Position numbers and translations under genes: made by a program. DNA of 36,470 bases from Lachnospiraceae bacterium (GTDB lineage Bacteria > Bacillota > Clostridia > Lachnospirales > Lachnospiraceae), in contig JAFLSX010000022.1 of NCBI GenBank assembly GCA_022510705.1, forward strand, positions 1 through 36,470, given 5' to 3'. Position 1 is the stretch's first letter; the number at the start of each line of letters is the position of its first letter. Under the pieces are notes generated by a model. That model made no database searches. It saw nothing but the letters and a program-made list of their open reading frames with translations, and had not been told where the DNA came from. Shown here piece after piece: positions 15,901-24,648 of this stretch.

Positions 15901-17427
15901 ATGGTGTGGTTTTTAAATCTTGTCGAACACATTAAAAATCGTATTCCCGGATTTAATAAGATTTCCCGACGGACGGTTCTGACCGGAGTAATTCTCTTTT
16001 TGTGCGCGGCATCCTTGCTGCCGCTTTTATTGGCGGGCTTTTATAATCACATGTCCGGAGATGACTGGTACAATGCAAAATTTGTGCATGAGCAGATGAT
16101 TTCCGGGCACTTTTCCATAATAGGGCTGCTTGGAGACATTTGGGGAGATCTGGTGGATCTGTATTCCCGATGGTCCTTTACTTATACAGGCTACTTTCTG
16201 TGCTATATAATGCCGGCGGGATTTTCGGAAAACAATGGTTGGATGCATACGGTGCTCTTGCTGCTTTGTGCAGTGAGTTGCATGTATGCCTTTTTAACAA
16301 AGGTGTTGAGAAGGTTGTTAGCAGCGGGGAAAACGGAAAGCCGGATGGCAGCCTGCTTGCTTATCTTTGTAATGATACAGTACATGCCCTCTGCTTTCGA
16401 TGCGTTTTACTGGTGGTCGGGAGCCATCAATAATGTTGTGGGATTTTCCATTTCCTTGTTGGGTATCGCTTTTTTGATCAAGCTGTACCAAGAACCGAAT
16501 GCCATAAAACCTTATAAGTGGTTTGTCTTTGGACTGGCGTTGTTCCTCATCACGGGAACAAGTTGGGGTTCGGTAGTAGTGTTGCTTTCCTGTATGATCC
16601 TGGTATTGTTGGATCTGTGGATTTATAAAAAAGCAAACATCAGGCAGCGTATTACGTATTCTATCTGCTTTGTGTTTTATATTGCCTGCATCCTGTTTGC
16701 AATGACGGCACCCGGAAATGCCAGAAGAGCTTTGGCATTGAAGGAATACGGCGCACCTGATCCGGCGCCTGTCAAAGCAATTTTGCGAGCTTATATTGAG
16801 GGATTAAAGCTGCTGTGGGAGAACCTGAATCCGGTATTGCTTCTGGTGATCCTGTTAGTTTGCCTTCTTTTGCTGCCGCGGCTGCAAGACAGGAGCATAA
16901 CCTTTAAAAGTCCCTTTGCTATGTTGTTTGTCTCCTACAGTATTTTTGTTGCTTCTTTTGTCCCGACCCTGTATGCAGAGGGGATTCCCGGAGAAGGAAG
17001 GGCCAGAAATATACAATATTGGTATGCCATAATTTTTCTGACCTGGAATGCCTGCTATTTTCTGGGATGGTATCTGCGAAAAGAAAATATTCGTACGGAA
17101 TGGAAGGGACTGACCTCCCATAAGGAAGAAATCGTATTGTTAGGGCTTATCGTATGCTTCCTGTTTATGCTGAAAGGAGAGAATGAGCCTGTAGCTAAGG
17201 TCGCCATGAAAGATTATCTGTTAGGTAATATACAGCAGTTTGACCGAGAGTTGAATGAGAGAGAGCTTTTGTATCAGGAAGGAATCGGGGAAGATATTTC
17301 TGTGGAAAGTCTGACCGTGATTCCCCAGCTTTTTGAAGGGTATACGGACGTTCGTCCGGATGATAAATTTTGGATCAATACGAATATCAGAGAATATTAT
17401 CATCTTAAAACCATGGATGTAAAATAA
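15901..17427 (+). CDS. Polytopic membrane protein, GT-C-like (DUF6056-type), paralogue 2
   Basis: A 508-residue membrane protein with the same length and landmarks as the gene before it: acidic pair after the first helix (D54-D55, GDDWYN), AFYWWSGAI, APGNARR, FVPTLYAEG and WINTNIREYY near the end. The two therefore form a tandem paralogous pair that is diverged in sequence. The arrangement suggests two related but distinct sugar transfers on the outer face, using a polyprenyl-phosphate sugar made by the GtrB-like enzyme at 21061 (inference). AAGGGAGAA lies about 10 bases before ATG 15901. The glycosyltransferase assignment is unproven. Confidence 0.75.
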   Translation: MVWFLNLVEHIKNRIPGFNKISRRTVLTGVILFLCAASLLPLLLAGFYNHMSGDDWYNAKFVHEQMISGHFSIIGLLGDIWGDLVDLYSRWSFTYTGYFLCYIMPAGFSENNGWMHTVLLLLCAVSCMYAFLTKVLRRLLAAGKTESRMAACLLIFVMIQYMPSAFDAFYWWSGAINNVVGFSISLLGIAFLIKLYQEPNAIKPYKWFVFGLALFLITGTSWGSVVVLLSCMILVLLDLWIYKKANIRQRITYSICFVFYIACILFAMTAPGNARRALALKEYGAPDPAPVKAILRAYIEGLKLLWENLNPVLLLVILLVCLLLLPRLQDRSITFKSPFAMLFVSYSIFVASFVPTLYAEGIPGEGRARNIQYWYAIIFLTWNACYFLGWYLRKENIRTEWKGLTSHKEEIVLLGLIVCFLFMLKGENEPVAKVAMKDYLLGNIQQFDRELNERELLYQEGIGEDISVESLTVIPQLFEGYTDVRPDDKFWINTNIREYYHLKTMDVK

Positions 17428-17443
17428 GAAAAAGAGGATTACG

Positions 17444-18220
17444 ATGAAAGTTGTTATTTTAGCAGGTGGTTACGGAACCCGCATCAGTGAAGAAAGCTAT
17501 TTAAAGCCGAAACCCATGATCGAGATCGGGGGCAAGCCCATACTTTGGCATATTATGAAGGAGTACTCCCATTACGGTTTCAATGAGTTTGTGATCTGCT
17601 GTGGCTATAAACAGCATGTGATCAAGGAATGGTTTGCGGATTATTATTTACATAATAGCGATGTGACCTTTGATTTCACGGAAAATAATAGAATGACCGT
17701 GCACAGTAATGTGACGGAGCCGTGGAAGGTAACTTTGGTGGATACAGGTCTGGATACTATGACTGGCGGAAGAGTGAAGCGGGTACAGAGATATGTTGGA
17801 GACGAAACCTTTATGCTCACTTACGGAGACGGTGTGTCAGATATTGATATTGGGGAACTTTACCGGTTTCATAAAGAGCAGGGAAGGTTGGCAACGCTTA
17901 CTGCGGTTAATATCAAGCAGCGTTTCGGAATCATAGATATTGATAAAGACAATGCCATTACTTCTTTTCGGGAAAAAGGTTCCGAGGACGGAAACCGGAT
18001 CAACGGCGGTTATATGGTATTGGAGCCTAAAGTGTTTGAACTGCTTATGGATGACTCTACCGTTTTTGAAAAGGAACCTTTGGAAGAGCTTTCTGCTAGG
18101 GGACAGTTATCTGCTTATAAGCATGACGGCTTTTGGCAGTGCATGGATACCAAAAGAGAAAAGGATGAATTGGAAGAATTGTGGGAGTCCGGGAGGGCAC
18201 CCTGGAAGGTATGGCAGTAG
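17444..18220 (+). CDS. rfbF: Glucose-1-phosphate cytidylyltransferase
   Basis: A 258-residue nucleotidyltransferase with the N-terminal GGYGTRISEES signature followed by KPKPMIEIGGKPILWHI, which identifies the RfbF/DdhA/AscA family. It makes CDP-glucose from glucose 1-phosphate and CTP, the first step of the CDP-3,6-dideoxyhexose pathway. The matching dehydratase and dehydrase genes lie at 22010 and 23091. AGAGGA precedes ATG 17444 at good spacing. Length is normal for the family. Confidence 0.95.
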   Translation: MKVVILAGGYGTRISEESYLKPKPMIEIGGKPILWHIMKEYSHYGFNEFVICCGYKQHVIKEWFADYYLHNSDVTFDFTENNRMTVHSNVTEPWKVTLVDTGLDTMTGGRVKRVQRYVGDETFMLTYGDGVSDIDIGELYRFHKEQGRLATLTAVNIKQRFGIIDIDKDNAITSFREKGSEDGNRINGGYMVLEPKVFELLMDDSTVFEKEPLEELSARGQLSAYKHDGFWQCMDTKREKDELEELWESGRAPWKVWQ

Positions 18221-18242
18221 TTTATAAGGATGTAGGAAGCGG

Positions 18243-19946
18243 ATGAAGGTTTCGGATTATATTGTGGATTTCCTGATTCAAAAAGAAATAAAGGACGTGT
18301 TCGGATATCCGGGCGGTATGGTAACGCATTTGATGGATTCCTTTCGGAAAAGAGAGCCTGAGATTCATGCTCATGTAAATTACCATGAGCAGGGGGCTGC
18401 TTTTGCTGCATGCGGTTATGCTCAGGCAAGCGGAAAGATGGGCGTTGCCTATGCCACCAGCGGACCGGGGGCAACCAATCTGATTACCGGTATTTGCAAT
18501 GCATGGTTTGACTCCATTCCCGTTTTGTTTATTACAGGACAGGTGAATACTTTTGAGGCAAAAGGCGGGCTTGCTGTAAGACAGAGGGGGTTTCAGGAAA
18601 CAGATATCCTGGCCATGGTGAATGGTATTACGAAGTATTGCGCCTATGTGTCAAGGCCGGAAGATATTGGCTGGGAGCTGACAAAAGCATGGTACTGTGC
18701 AAATGAAGGCAGAAAGGGGCCTGTACTGCTGGACATTCCGATGGATGTACAGCGGGCGGAGGTACCACCGGAAAAGTTAAAACTTGTGCAAGTGTCCGGA
18801 GAAGCATACCAAGAAGAGGAAAAGTGGGATGAACTGAAAACTCTGCTTAAGGAAGCTAAAAAGCCGGTCATACTGGCGGGGGCTGGTATAAAAACAGCCG
18901 GGGCACAGCAGCTTTTGAAGGAGTTTGCGGAAATTCGTAATATGCCCGTGGTCAGCAGTATGCCGGCGTTTGATATACTGGGACGGGATCATTCCAACTA
19001 TTATGGTTTCATCGGTGCCTACGGAGACCGTGCGGCTAATTTTATCGTGGCAAAGAGCGATCTGATCCTATCTTTGGGATCCCGGCTGGATGTAAGACAG
19101 ATTGGTGCCAGAACGGAACGATTCGGGGAAAATGCAAAGCTGATCAGAGTGGATATTGATAAGGGAGAATTTTCTCGAAAGGTCAAGGCAGATGAGCTGG
19201 AGCTTTTGTGTGACGTAAAAGAATTCCTCAAGATGGCTTTAGAGATCAACCTTCCCATGCAAGGGATGCAGGAGTGGCTAACAGTATGTAATACCATACG
19301 GGATGCCTTGAAGGATCTGGATGCATCCGCACCCAAAGAAATTATAGGAAAATTTAGTAAAAAACTTCCCGAGGAAGTTTTAGTGACCACTGATGTAGGA
19401 CAGAATCAGGTATGGGTCGCCCAGGCTTTTTGTGTAAAGCAAGGGCAGAAGGTTTTCTTTTCCGGTGGACATGGAGCTATGGGCTACTCTCTTCCTGCAG
19501 CCATAGGGGCATATTATGGGAGCAAAAAGCCTGTAATAAGCTTTAATGGGGATGGCGGTATTCAGATGAATATTCAGGAATTGCAGTTTATTGCCAGGGA
19601 ACAACTACCGATCACCGTTGTGATCTTAAACAATTCCTCCTTGGGGATGATACGGCATTTTCAAGAGATGTATTTTCAGGAAAATTATGTGCAGACCAAT
19701 CGTGACAGCGGTTATACGGTACCGGACTTCGGTAAGATAGCAAATGCCTATGGAATCGCTTATCGCAGTATTTGCAGGGAAGAAGATATGGAAGCATATA
19801 GTTGGGACGCAGATAAACCGTGTGTGGTAGAAATCTGTCTGGAAGATCGGACCTATGTTTTCCCTAAATTGGAATTCGGAAAACCCAATCAGGATCAGGA
19901 ACCGCTGATTGATCGTAGCTTATATGATAAGCTGATGAAATTGTAA
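18243..19946 (+). CDS. ThDP-dependent enzyme, acetolactate synthase-like (YerE-type candidate)
   Basis: A 567-residue three-domain thiamine-diphosphate enzyme. The catalytic glutamate is in YHEQGAA (Glu49), and the ThDP/metal motif runs from GDG (436-438) to NN (463-464). It resembles acetolactate synthase large subunits, but no small subunit or other branched-chain amino-acid gene is nearby. It sits between CDP-glucose synthesis genes. In yersiniose A synthesis the ThDP/FAD enzyme YerE adds a two-carbon unit from pyruvate to C4 of CDP-3,6-dideoxy-4-keto-glucose; this gene is the natural candidate for that step (inference from context). GTAGGAAGCGG precedes the ATG. Confidence 0.88.
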   Translation: MKVSDYIVDFLIQKEIKDVFGYPGGMVTHLMDSFRKREPEIHAHVNYHEQGAAFAACGYAQASGKMGVAYATSGPGATNLITGICNAWFDSIPVLFITGQVNTFEAKGGLAVRQRGFQETDILAMVNGITKYCAYVSRPEDIGWELTKAWYCANEGRKGPVLLDIPMDVQRAEVPPEKLKLVQVSGEAYQEEEKWDELKTLLKEAKKPVILAGAGIKTAGAQQLLKEFAEIRNMPVVSSMPAFDILGRDHSNYYGFIGAYGDRAANFIVAKSDLILSLGSRLDVRQIGARTERFGENAKLIRVDIDKGEFSRKVKADELELLCDVKEFLKMALEINLPMQGMQEWLTVCNTIRDALKDLDASAPKEIIGKFSKKLPEEVLVTTDVGQNQVWVAQAFCVKQGQKVFFSGGHGAMGYSLPAAIGAYYGSKKPVISFNGDGGIQMNIQELQFIAREQLPITVVILNNSSLGMIRHFQEMYFQENYVQTNRDSGYTVPDFGKIANAYGIAYRSICREEDMEAYSWDADKPCVVEICLEDRTYVFPKLEFGKPNQDQEPLIDRSLYDKLMKL

Positions 19947-19976
19947 AAGTGAGGTCAATTCGAAGAGGAAAAGGGC

Positions 19977-21047
19977 ATGATAAATACAATTATTGAGCAG
20001 GATCTTGAAGATATTTATCAAAGAAAGATACCTTGGGAGCGGCTTAAGCATAAGACTGTGTTAATCACAGGCGCATACGGCATGCTTGCCTCCTATGTAG
20101 TCTACATGCTCATGTATTTAAACGAGAAAAAGGATATGGATATTTCCGTAATTGCATTGGTGCGTTCCCGAAAAAAATTCGAGAAGCGTTTTGGAAAGTT
20201 AAGCAATCATCCGTATTTAACCGTGTATGAAAATACATTGGAAAACCCTCTTGAAATAGCAGAACAAGTGGATTTTATTATTCATGCTGCCAGCCTGGCA
20301 AGTCCTCAATACTACAGCGTTTCTCCCATTGAGGTATTAAAACCCAACGTGGTGGGAAATTATCATCTGCTGGAATTGGCGGTACAGAAAAAAGTGGAAG
20401 GATATTTATTCTTCAGCACAGGGGATATTTACGGTGCTGTCAAAAACCGTACGACCGTACGAGAGACAGATTACGGAGAAATGGATACATTAGATATTCA
20501 CAGTTGCTATGGAGAAAGTAAGAGGATGGGGGAAACCATGTGTAAAGCGTGGTTTCTTCAGAAGCGGGTTCCTACAAAGATTGCTAGAATCTGGCATACC
20601 TATGCGCCGACCATGGATATTGAAAGGGATCCCAGAGTATTTGCTTCCTTTGTAAAGGATGTTATGCAAGGAAATGACATTGTGATGAAGAGCGACGGAA
20701 GGAGTAAAAGAAGTTTCTGTTATATTTCAGATGCAGTTGTAGGTTACTTTTTGATTCTTTTGAATGGCAAGGCAGGGGAAGCGTACAATGTATGTAATAC
20801 CGAGGAGTTTTACAGTATTAGGGAAGTAGCGGAAATCGTGGCAGGATTGTACCCTGAAAAACATTTGCAAGTCAGGTACGAAAAGCGGGAAGAGGATGAT
20901 ACTTATTTGGAAAACAGTCAGGCTAACGACATCCCGCCGAGCAATGAAAAACTTAAAGCTTTGGGCTGGGAAACGGAAGTGAATATCAGGGAAGGCTTTA
21001 GAAGGGTGATTGAAAGCCTAAAAGTCAATCAGGAAAAAGAATTTTAG
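19977..21047 (+). CDS. NAD-dependent epimerase/dehydratase-family SDR (possible YerF-role reductase)
   Basis: A 356-residue extended SDR with the cofactor motif TGAYGMLA near residue 31, FFSTGDIYG, the catalytic CYGESK (YxxxK), and a SFCYISD segment. About 25 residues precede the Rossmann fold. It lies directly after the ThDP enzyme and before the GtrB-like gene, so it could reduce the keto group left by two-carbon addition, as YerF does for CDP-yersiniose; a 4-keto reductase or epimerase is equally compatible. AGAGGAAAAGGG precedes ATG 19977. Exact substrate is unknown. Confidence 0.85.
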   Translation: MINTIIEQDLEDIYQRKIPWERLKHKTVLITGAYGMLASYVVYMLMYLNEKKDMDISVIALVRSRKKFEKRFGKLSNHPYLTVYENTLENPLEIAEQVDFIIHAASLASPQYYSVSPIEVLKPNVVGNYHLLELAVQKKVEGYLFFSTGDIYGAVKNRTTVRETDYGEMDTLDIHSCYGESKRMGETMCKAWFLQKRVPTKIARIWHTYAPTMDIERDPRVFASFVKDVMQGNDIVMKSDGRSKRSFCYISDAVVGYFLILLNGKAGEAYNVCNTEEFYSIREVAEIVAGLYPEKHLQVRYEKREEDDTYLENSQANDIPPSNEKLKALGWETEVNIREGFRRVIESLKVNQEKEF

Positions 21048-21060
21048 AGTGGAGGATACT

Positions 21061-22017
21061 ATGAAAAAGATCAGCATGCTGATTCCCACATACAATGAAT
21101 TAGAGAATGTGGAGCCTTTAAGCATAGCGGTTGAAGAAGAATTAAAAAAGCTGTCTCAGTATGATTATGAGATCATATTTATTGACAATGATTCCAAGGA
21201 TGGAACAAGGGACAAGCTGCGTGAACTGTGTGCAGGGAATAAGAAAATCAAAGCAATATTTAATGCGAAAAACTTTGGACAGAACAATTCTCCTTTTTAT
21301 GGATTGCAGCAGGCAACCGGAGATTGCGTCATCTTAATGTGCGCTGACTTTCAGGACCCCATTGATATGATTCCGAAGCTGGTGGCGGAGTGGGAGAACG
21401 GTTATAAAATTGTCAGTGCTATTAAGACCACAAGCCGGGAAAATAAGTTTATGCGTTTTCTTAGAACCTGCTATTATAAGCTGATCAAGAAATTTTCTGA
21501 GGTAGAGCAGATAGAACATTTTACCGGGTTTGGCTTGTATGATAAAGCTTTTATACAAGTTTTAAGGGAACTTGAGGATCCGACCCCATTTCTCAGAGGG
21601 ATTGTAGCGGAATTGGGATTTAAGAGAAAAGAGATTCCGTATGAACAGCAGAGGCGCAGGGCAGGTAAAACAAAAAATAACTTTTATTCGCTCTATGATA
21701 TTGCCATGCTGAGTTTTACATCCTATACCAAGGTTGGTCTGAGACTGGCAACCTTTATGGGATTTATCATTGCTTTTTTCAGCGTGATCGTGGCGCTTGT
21801 TTATTTCATATTAAAAATTGTGTTTTGGAATACCTTTAATATGGGAACGGCTCCCATTCTGATCGGAATGTTCTTTTTAGGAGCCGTACAGCTTTTGTTT
21901 TTAGGGTTGATAGGAGAATATATTATAAGCATCAACCAGCGTGTCATGAAAAGACCGCTGGTGATCGAGGAAGAGCGTATCAATTTTGAAGAGGAGCCGG
22001 GAGAGAAGGATGCTTGA
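21061..22017 (+). CDS. Polyprenyl-phosphate glycosyltransferase, GtrB/DPM1-like
   Basis: A 318-residue GT2 enzyme of the dolichol-phosphate mannosyltransferase/GtrB type. SMLIPTYNE opens the catalytic domain; FIDNDSKDGT, NFGQNN and ADFQDP are the usual landmarks. Two C-terminal membrane helices (about residues 224-254 and 263-290) follow. Such enzymes load a sugar onto undecaprenyl phosphate, which is then flipped and used by GT-C transferases outside; the GT-C-like pair at 14369-17427 and the GtrA relic at 24432 would complete that scheme. ATG 21061 has GGAGG 5 bases upstream; the in-frame GTG at 21049 is not supported by a ribosome site. Confidence 0.88.
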   Translation: MKKISMLIPTYNELENVEPLSIAVEEELKKLSQYDYEIIFIDNDSKDGTRDKLRELCAGNKKIKAIFNAKNFGQNNSPFYGLQQATGDCVILMCADFQDPIDMIPKLVAEWENGYKIVSAIKTTSRENKFMRFLRTCYYKLIKKFSEVEQIEHFTGFGLYDKAFIQVLRELEDPTPFLRGIVAELGFKRKEIPYEQQRRRAGKTKNNFYSLYDIAMLSFTSYTKVGLRLATFMGFIIAFFSVIVALVYFILKIVFWNTFNMGTAPILIGMFFLGAVQLLFLGLIGEYIISINQRVMKRPLVIEEERINFEEEPGEKDA

Positions 22018-23089
22018 TTTTTACCGAGGAAAAAAAGTGCTTATAACGGGGCACACAGGCTTTAAGGGCAGTTGGATGTGCCGGATGCTGTTAGAGGCGG
22101 GAGCGGAAGTCTATGGTTATGCCCTGCCGCCGGCGGAAGAAGGAAGTCTGTTTGCGCTGGCAGGACTGCAGGAAAAAATGGATTCCACTTTAGCGGATAT
22201 CCGAGACCTGAATCGGTTGGCCGAAACGTTTGAAAGGGTCAAACCTGAGATTGTGATCCACATGGCGGCACAGCCGCTGGTACGGACCTCCTATGAGAAT
22301 CCCGTGTATACCTATGATGTAAATGTCATGGGAACCGTGCATGTGTTAGAGTGCATCAGAAAGACGGAATCCGTAAGATCATTTGTAAATGTTACCACGG
22401 ACAAGGTATATCTGAATCGGGAATGGGACTGGGGTTATCGTGAAAACGAAGAACTGAACGGTTTTGATCCGTATTCTAACAGCAAGTCCTGTTCGGAATT
22501 GGTAACAGCCTGCTATCGGAATTCCTTTTTTACAGGTAAAAAGACAGCCATTACCACAGCACGGGCCGGCAACGTGATCGGAGGCGGTGATTTTGCCAAG
22601 GACCGCATCGTTCCGGACTGTATCCGCGCGGCAATGAACAAACAGGAGATCATTGTACGAAATCCGTATTCTATTCGTCCTTACCAGCATGTTCTGGAAC
22701 CGGTATCGACCTATCTGCTGATCGCGGCGAAACAGTATGAGGATGCTGCATACGCAGGGAGCTATAATATAGGACCCGAGGAGGCGGACTGTCTTAAAAC
22801 AGGCAGGCTTGTAGACATTTTTTGTGAGACATGGCAGGAACTTTTGGGAGAAAAAGTTTCTTGGGTGAACAAATACGACGGCGGTCCCCATGAGGCAGGT
22901 ATCCTGAAGCTGGACTGCGCAAAACTAAAAAGAGTATTTGGCTGGAGTCCCGTTTGGAATGCCGATACGGCCATAAGGAAAGTTATAGAATGGCAGAGGG
23001 ATTATGTAAACGGGATCAGCGCAGATGAGTGTATGAGCAGACAGATAAAAGAGTATTTGGCGCAGACGGCCAAATGGAAAGAGGCATAG
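22010..23089 (+). CDS. rfbG: CDP-glucose 4,6-dehydratase
   Basis: A 359-residue extended SDR with TGHTGFKGSW at the N-terminus (cofactor loop), TTDKVY, and the catalytic YSNSK (YxxxK), all typical of RfbG/DdhB/AscB. It turns CDP-glucose into CDP-4-keto-6-deoxyglucose. ATG 22010 overlaps the previous stop by 8 bases and has GGGAGAGAAGG in front; an upstream in-frame ATG at 21986 lies inside the GtrB-like gene. It is followed one base after its stop by the RfbH gene, its pathway successor. Confidence 0.93.
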   Translation: MLDFYRGKKVLITGHTGFKGSWMCRMLLEAGAEVYGYALPPAEEGSLFALAGLQEKMDSTLADIRDLNRLAETFERVKPEIVIHMAAQPLVRTSYENPVYTYDVNVMGTVHVLECIRKTESVRSFVNVTTDKVYLNREWDWGYRENEELNGFDPYSNSKSCSELVTACYRNSFFTGKKTAITTARAGNVIGGGDFAKDRIVPDCIRAAMNKQEIIVRNPYSIRPYQHVLEPVSTYLLIAAKQYEDAAYAGSYNIGPEEADCLKTGRLVDIFCETWQELLGEKVSWVNKYDGGPHEAGILKLDCAKLKRVFGWSPVWNADTAIRKVIEWQRDYVNGISADECMSRQIKEYLAQTAKWKEA

Positions 23090-23090
23090 G

Positions 23091-24431
23091 ATGTTTGAGG
23101 GATTATCGGAAGCACAGGCAAGAGAAGAAATATTGAAAGCCGTAGGTGAGTATTGCGACAGATATCATGGCCGAAAAAAGGAATTTGAAGCAGGAGACAG
23201 GATTCCCTATGCTTCCCGGGTCTATGATCGGGAAGAGATGAAGAATCTGGTGGACAGTTCCTTGGAATTTTGGCTGACGTCCGGCAGATATACGGATGAA
23301 TTTGAAAAAAAGTTTGCGGAATATCTGGGTATCCGTTTTTGTTCTTTGGTGAACTCCGGTTCTTCTGCCAATCTGCTTGCTTTTATGGCACTCACTTCTC
23401 CCTTGTTGGGGGACCGTGCCATAAAACGTGGAGACGAGGTAATTACCGTGGCAGCGGGATTTCCCACGACAGTAGCCCCTATCATTCAATATGGCGCCGT
23501 GCCGGTTTTTATTGATGTGACAATTCCCCAGTATAATTTGGATGTTTCCATGTTAGAGAAGGCTCTGTCTCCCAAAACCAAGGCAGTCATGGCAGCCCAC
23601 ACCTTGGGCAATCCTTTTGACCTGCAGGCAGTCAGGGAGTTCTGTGACAGGCATGGGCTGTGGCTGGTAGAGGATAACTGTGATGCTTTGGGCTCCGCCT
23701 ATACCTTGAATGGTGAAAAGCGGCTTACGGGAACCATCGGCGACATCGGTACCTCCAGTTTTTATCCGCCCCATCACATGACGATGGGAGAGGGCGGCGC
23801 CGTCTATACGGATAATCCGCTTTTAAATAAAATAGTCCGCTCGTTCCGTGATTGGGGACGGGACTGTGTATGTCCGTCCGGCAGAGATAATCTGTGTGGA
23901 CACAGATTTGACGGACAATATGGCGAATTGCCTGCAGGGTATGACCATAAGTATGTATATTCCCATTTTGGCTATAATTTAAAGGCAACGGATATGCAGG
24001 CGGCTATTGGTTGCGCACAGCTGGTAAAATTCCCCACCTTTGTAGAGAGAAGAAAGCAGAATTTTGCGAGGTTAAAGAGCGCCTTAGAGTTTGTTTCGGA
24101 TAAGCTGATCTTACCGGAAGCTGCAAAAAACGCTGACCCGAGTTGGTTTGGTTTTCTGATTACCTGCAGGGAGGGTGTGGACAGAAACAGAGTGGTAAGA
24201 TATGTGGAAGAGAAGGGCATCCAGACCCGTATGCTTTTTGCAGGTAATCTAATTAAACACCCCTGCTTTGATACCATGCGTGAAAGTAAAGAGGGGTATC
24301 GTGTTGTAGGGGAACTTACCAATACCGACCGCATTATGCAGGATACTTTTTGGGTGGGTGTATATCCCGGCATGACGGATGATATGCTGGATTATATGGC
24401 CGAATGTATTAAAGAGGCAGTTGGTCTGTAG
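23091..24431 (+). CDS. rfbH: CDP-4-keto-6-deoxyglucose 3-dehydrase (E1, PMP and [2Fe-2S] enzyme)
   Basis: A 446-residue member of the RfbH/DdhC/AscC family. The position of the PLP lysine of related aminotransferases is a histidine (His228, in PPHHMTMGEGG), the hallmark of this dehydrase. A cysteine set Cys197, Cys259, Cys261, Cys269 fits the C-x(57)-C-x-C-x7-C iron-sulfur motif, with a first spacer of 61 residues here. The enzyme removes the C3 hydroxyl and needs a reductase partner (E3, DdhD/AscD type), which is not in this window. The reading frame runs on, after its stop, into the GtrA relic. GAAAGAGG precedes the ATG. Confidence 0.94.
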   Translation: MFEGLSEAQAREEILKAVGEYCDRYHGRKKEFEAGDRIPYASRVYDREEMKNLVDSSLEFWLTSGRYTDEFEKKFAEYLGIRFCSLVNSGSSANLLAFMALTSPLLGDRAIKRGDEVITVAAGFPTTVAPIIQYGAVPVFIDVTIPQYNLDVSMLEKALSPKTKAVMAAHTLGNPFDLQAVREFCDRHGLWLVEDNCDALGSAYTLNGEKRLTGTIGDIGTSSFYPPHHMTMGEGGAVYTDNPLLNKIVRSFRDWGRDCVCPSGRDNLCGHRFDGQYGELPAGYDHKYVYSHFGYNLKATDMQAAIGCAQLVKFPTFVERRKQNFARLKSALEFVSDKLILPEAAKNADPSWFGFLITCREGVDRNRVVRYVEEKGIQTRMLFAGNLIKHPCFDTMRESKEGYRVVGELTNTDRIMQDTFWVGVYPGMTDDMLDYMAECIKEAVGL

Positions 24432-24626
24432 TATGAAAAAATCATTTTTATGGGCTTTATGATCAGCGTGTTGAATGCCTATTATTGGAGTAATAAGTAT
24501 GTCTTTAAAGAACAGGAAGACGCCCCTAGGTGGGTATGGTGGAAGGTGCTTTTAAAATCTTATGCGGCATATGCGCAGAAAGTGCGTGGGGATGATGGAC
24601 AAGATTTTGAAAAAGAAAAGATTTGA
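24432..24626 (+). pseudogene. GtrA-family membrane protein remnant
   Basis: Directly after the rfbH stop, and in the same frame, an open stretch reads FMGFMISVLNAYYWSNKYVFKE and then VWWKVLLKSYAAYA, ending at TGA 24624-24626. The ISVLNAYYWSNKYVFK block is characteristic of GtrA-family proteins (four-helix, about 120-150 residues, thought to flip polyprenyl-phosphate sugars). The N-terminal half, including the first helix, is missing, and the last helices are replaced by a charged tail. The only ATG (24450) would give 58 residues and has no ribosome site. It is most likely an internal remnant that once partnered the GtrB-like gene. Confidence 0.75.
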
Positions 24627-24648
24627 CCGTGTTATGTTTTAATAAAAT

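Noticed and set aside
18243..19946. Housekeeping acetolactate synthase (ilvB) for branched-chain amino acids
   Set aside because: No ilvN, ilvC or leu genes are near, and the gene is flanked by rfbF and rfbG/H, so a sugar role is preferred; the reading is kept as an alternative in the annotation.
22379..22891. 170-codon open frame on the minus strand
   Set aside because: It is antisense to rfbG, which has all family motifs; length alone is expected by chance in this codon usage.
24623..24648. TTGACC followed by TAAAAT as an alternative htrA promoter
   Set aside because: The spacing is only 14 bases, and the TATACT box downstream with the phased repeats fits better.
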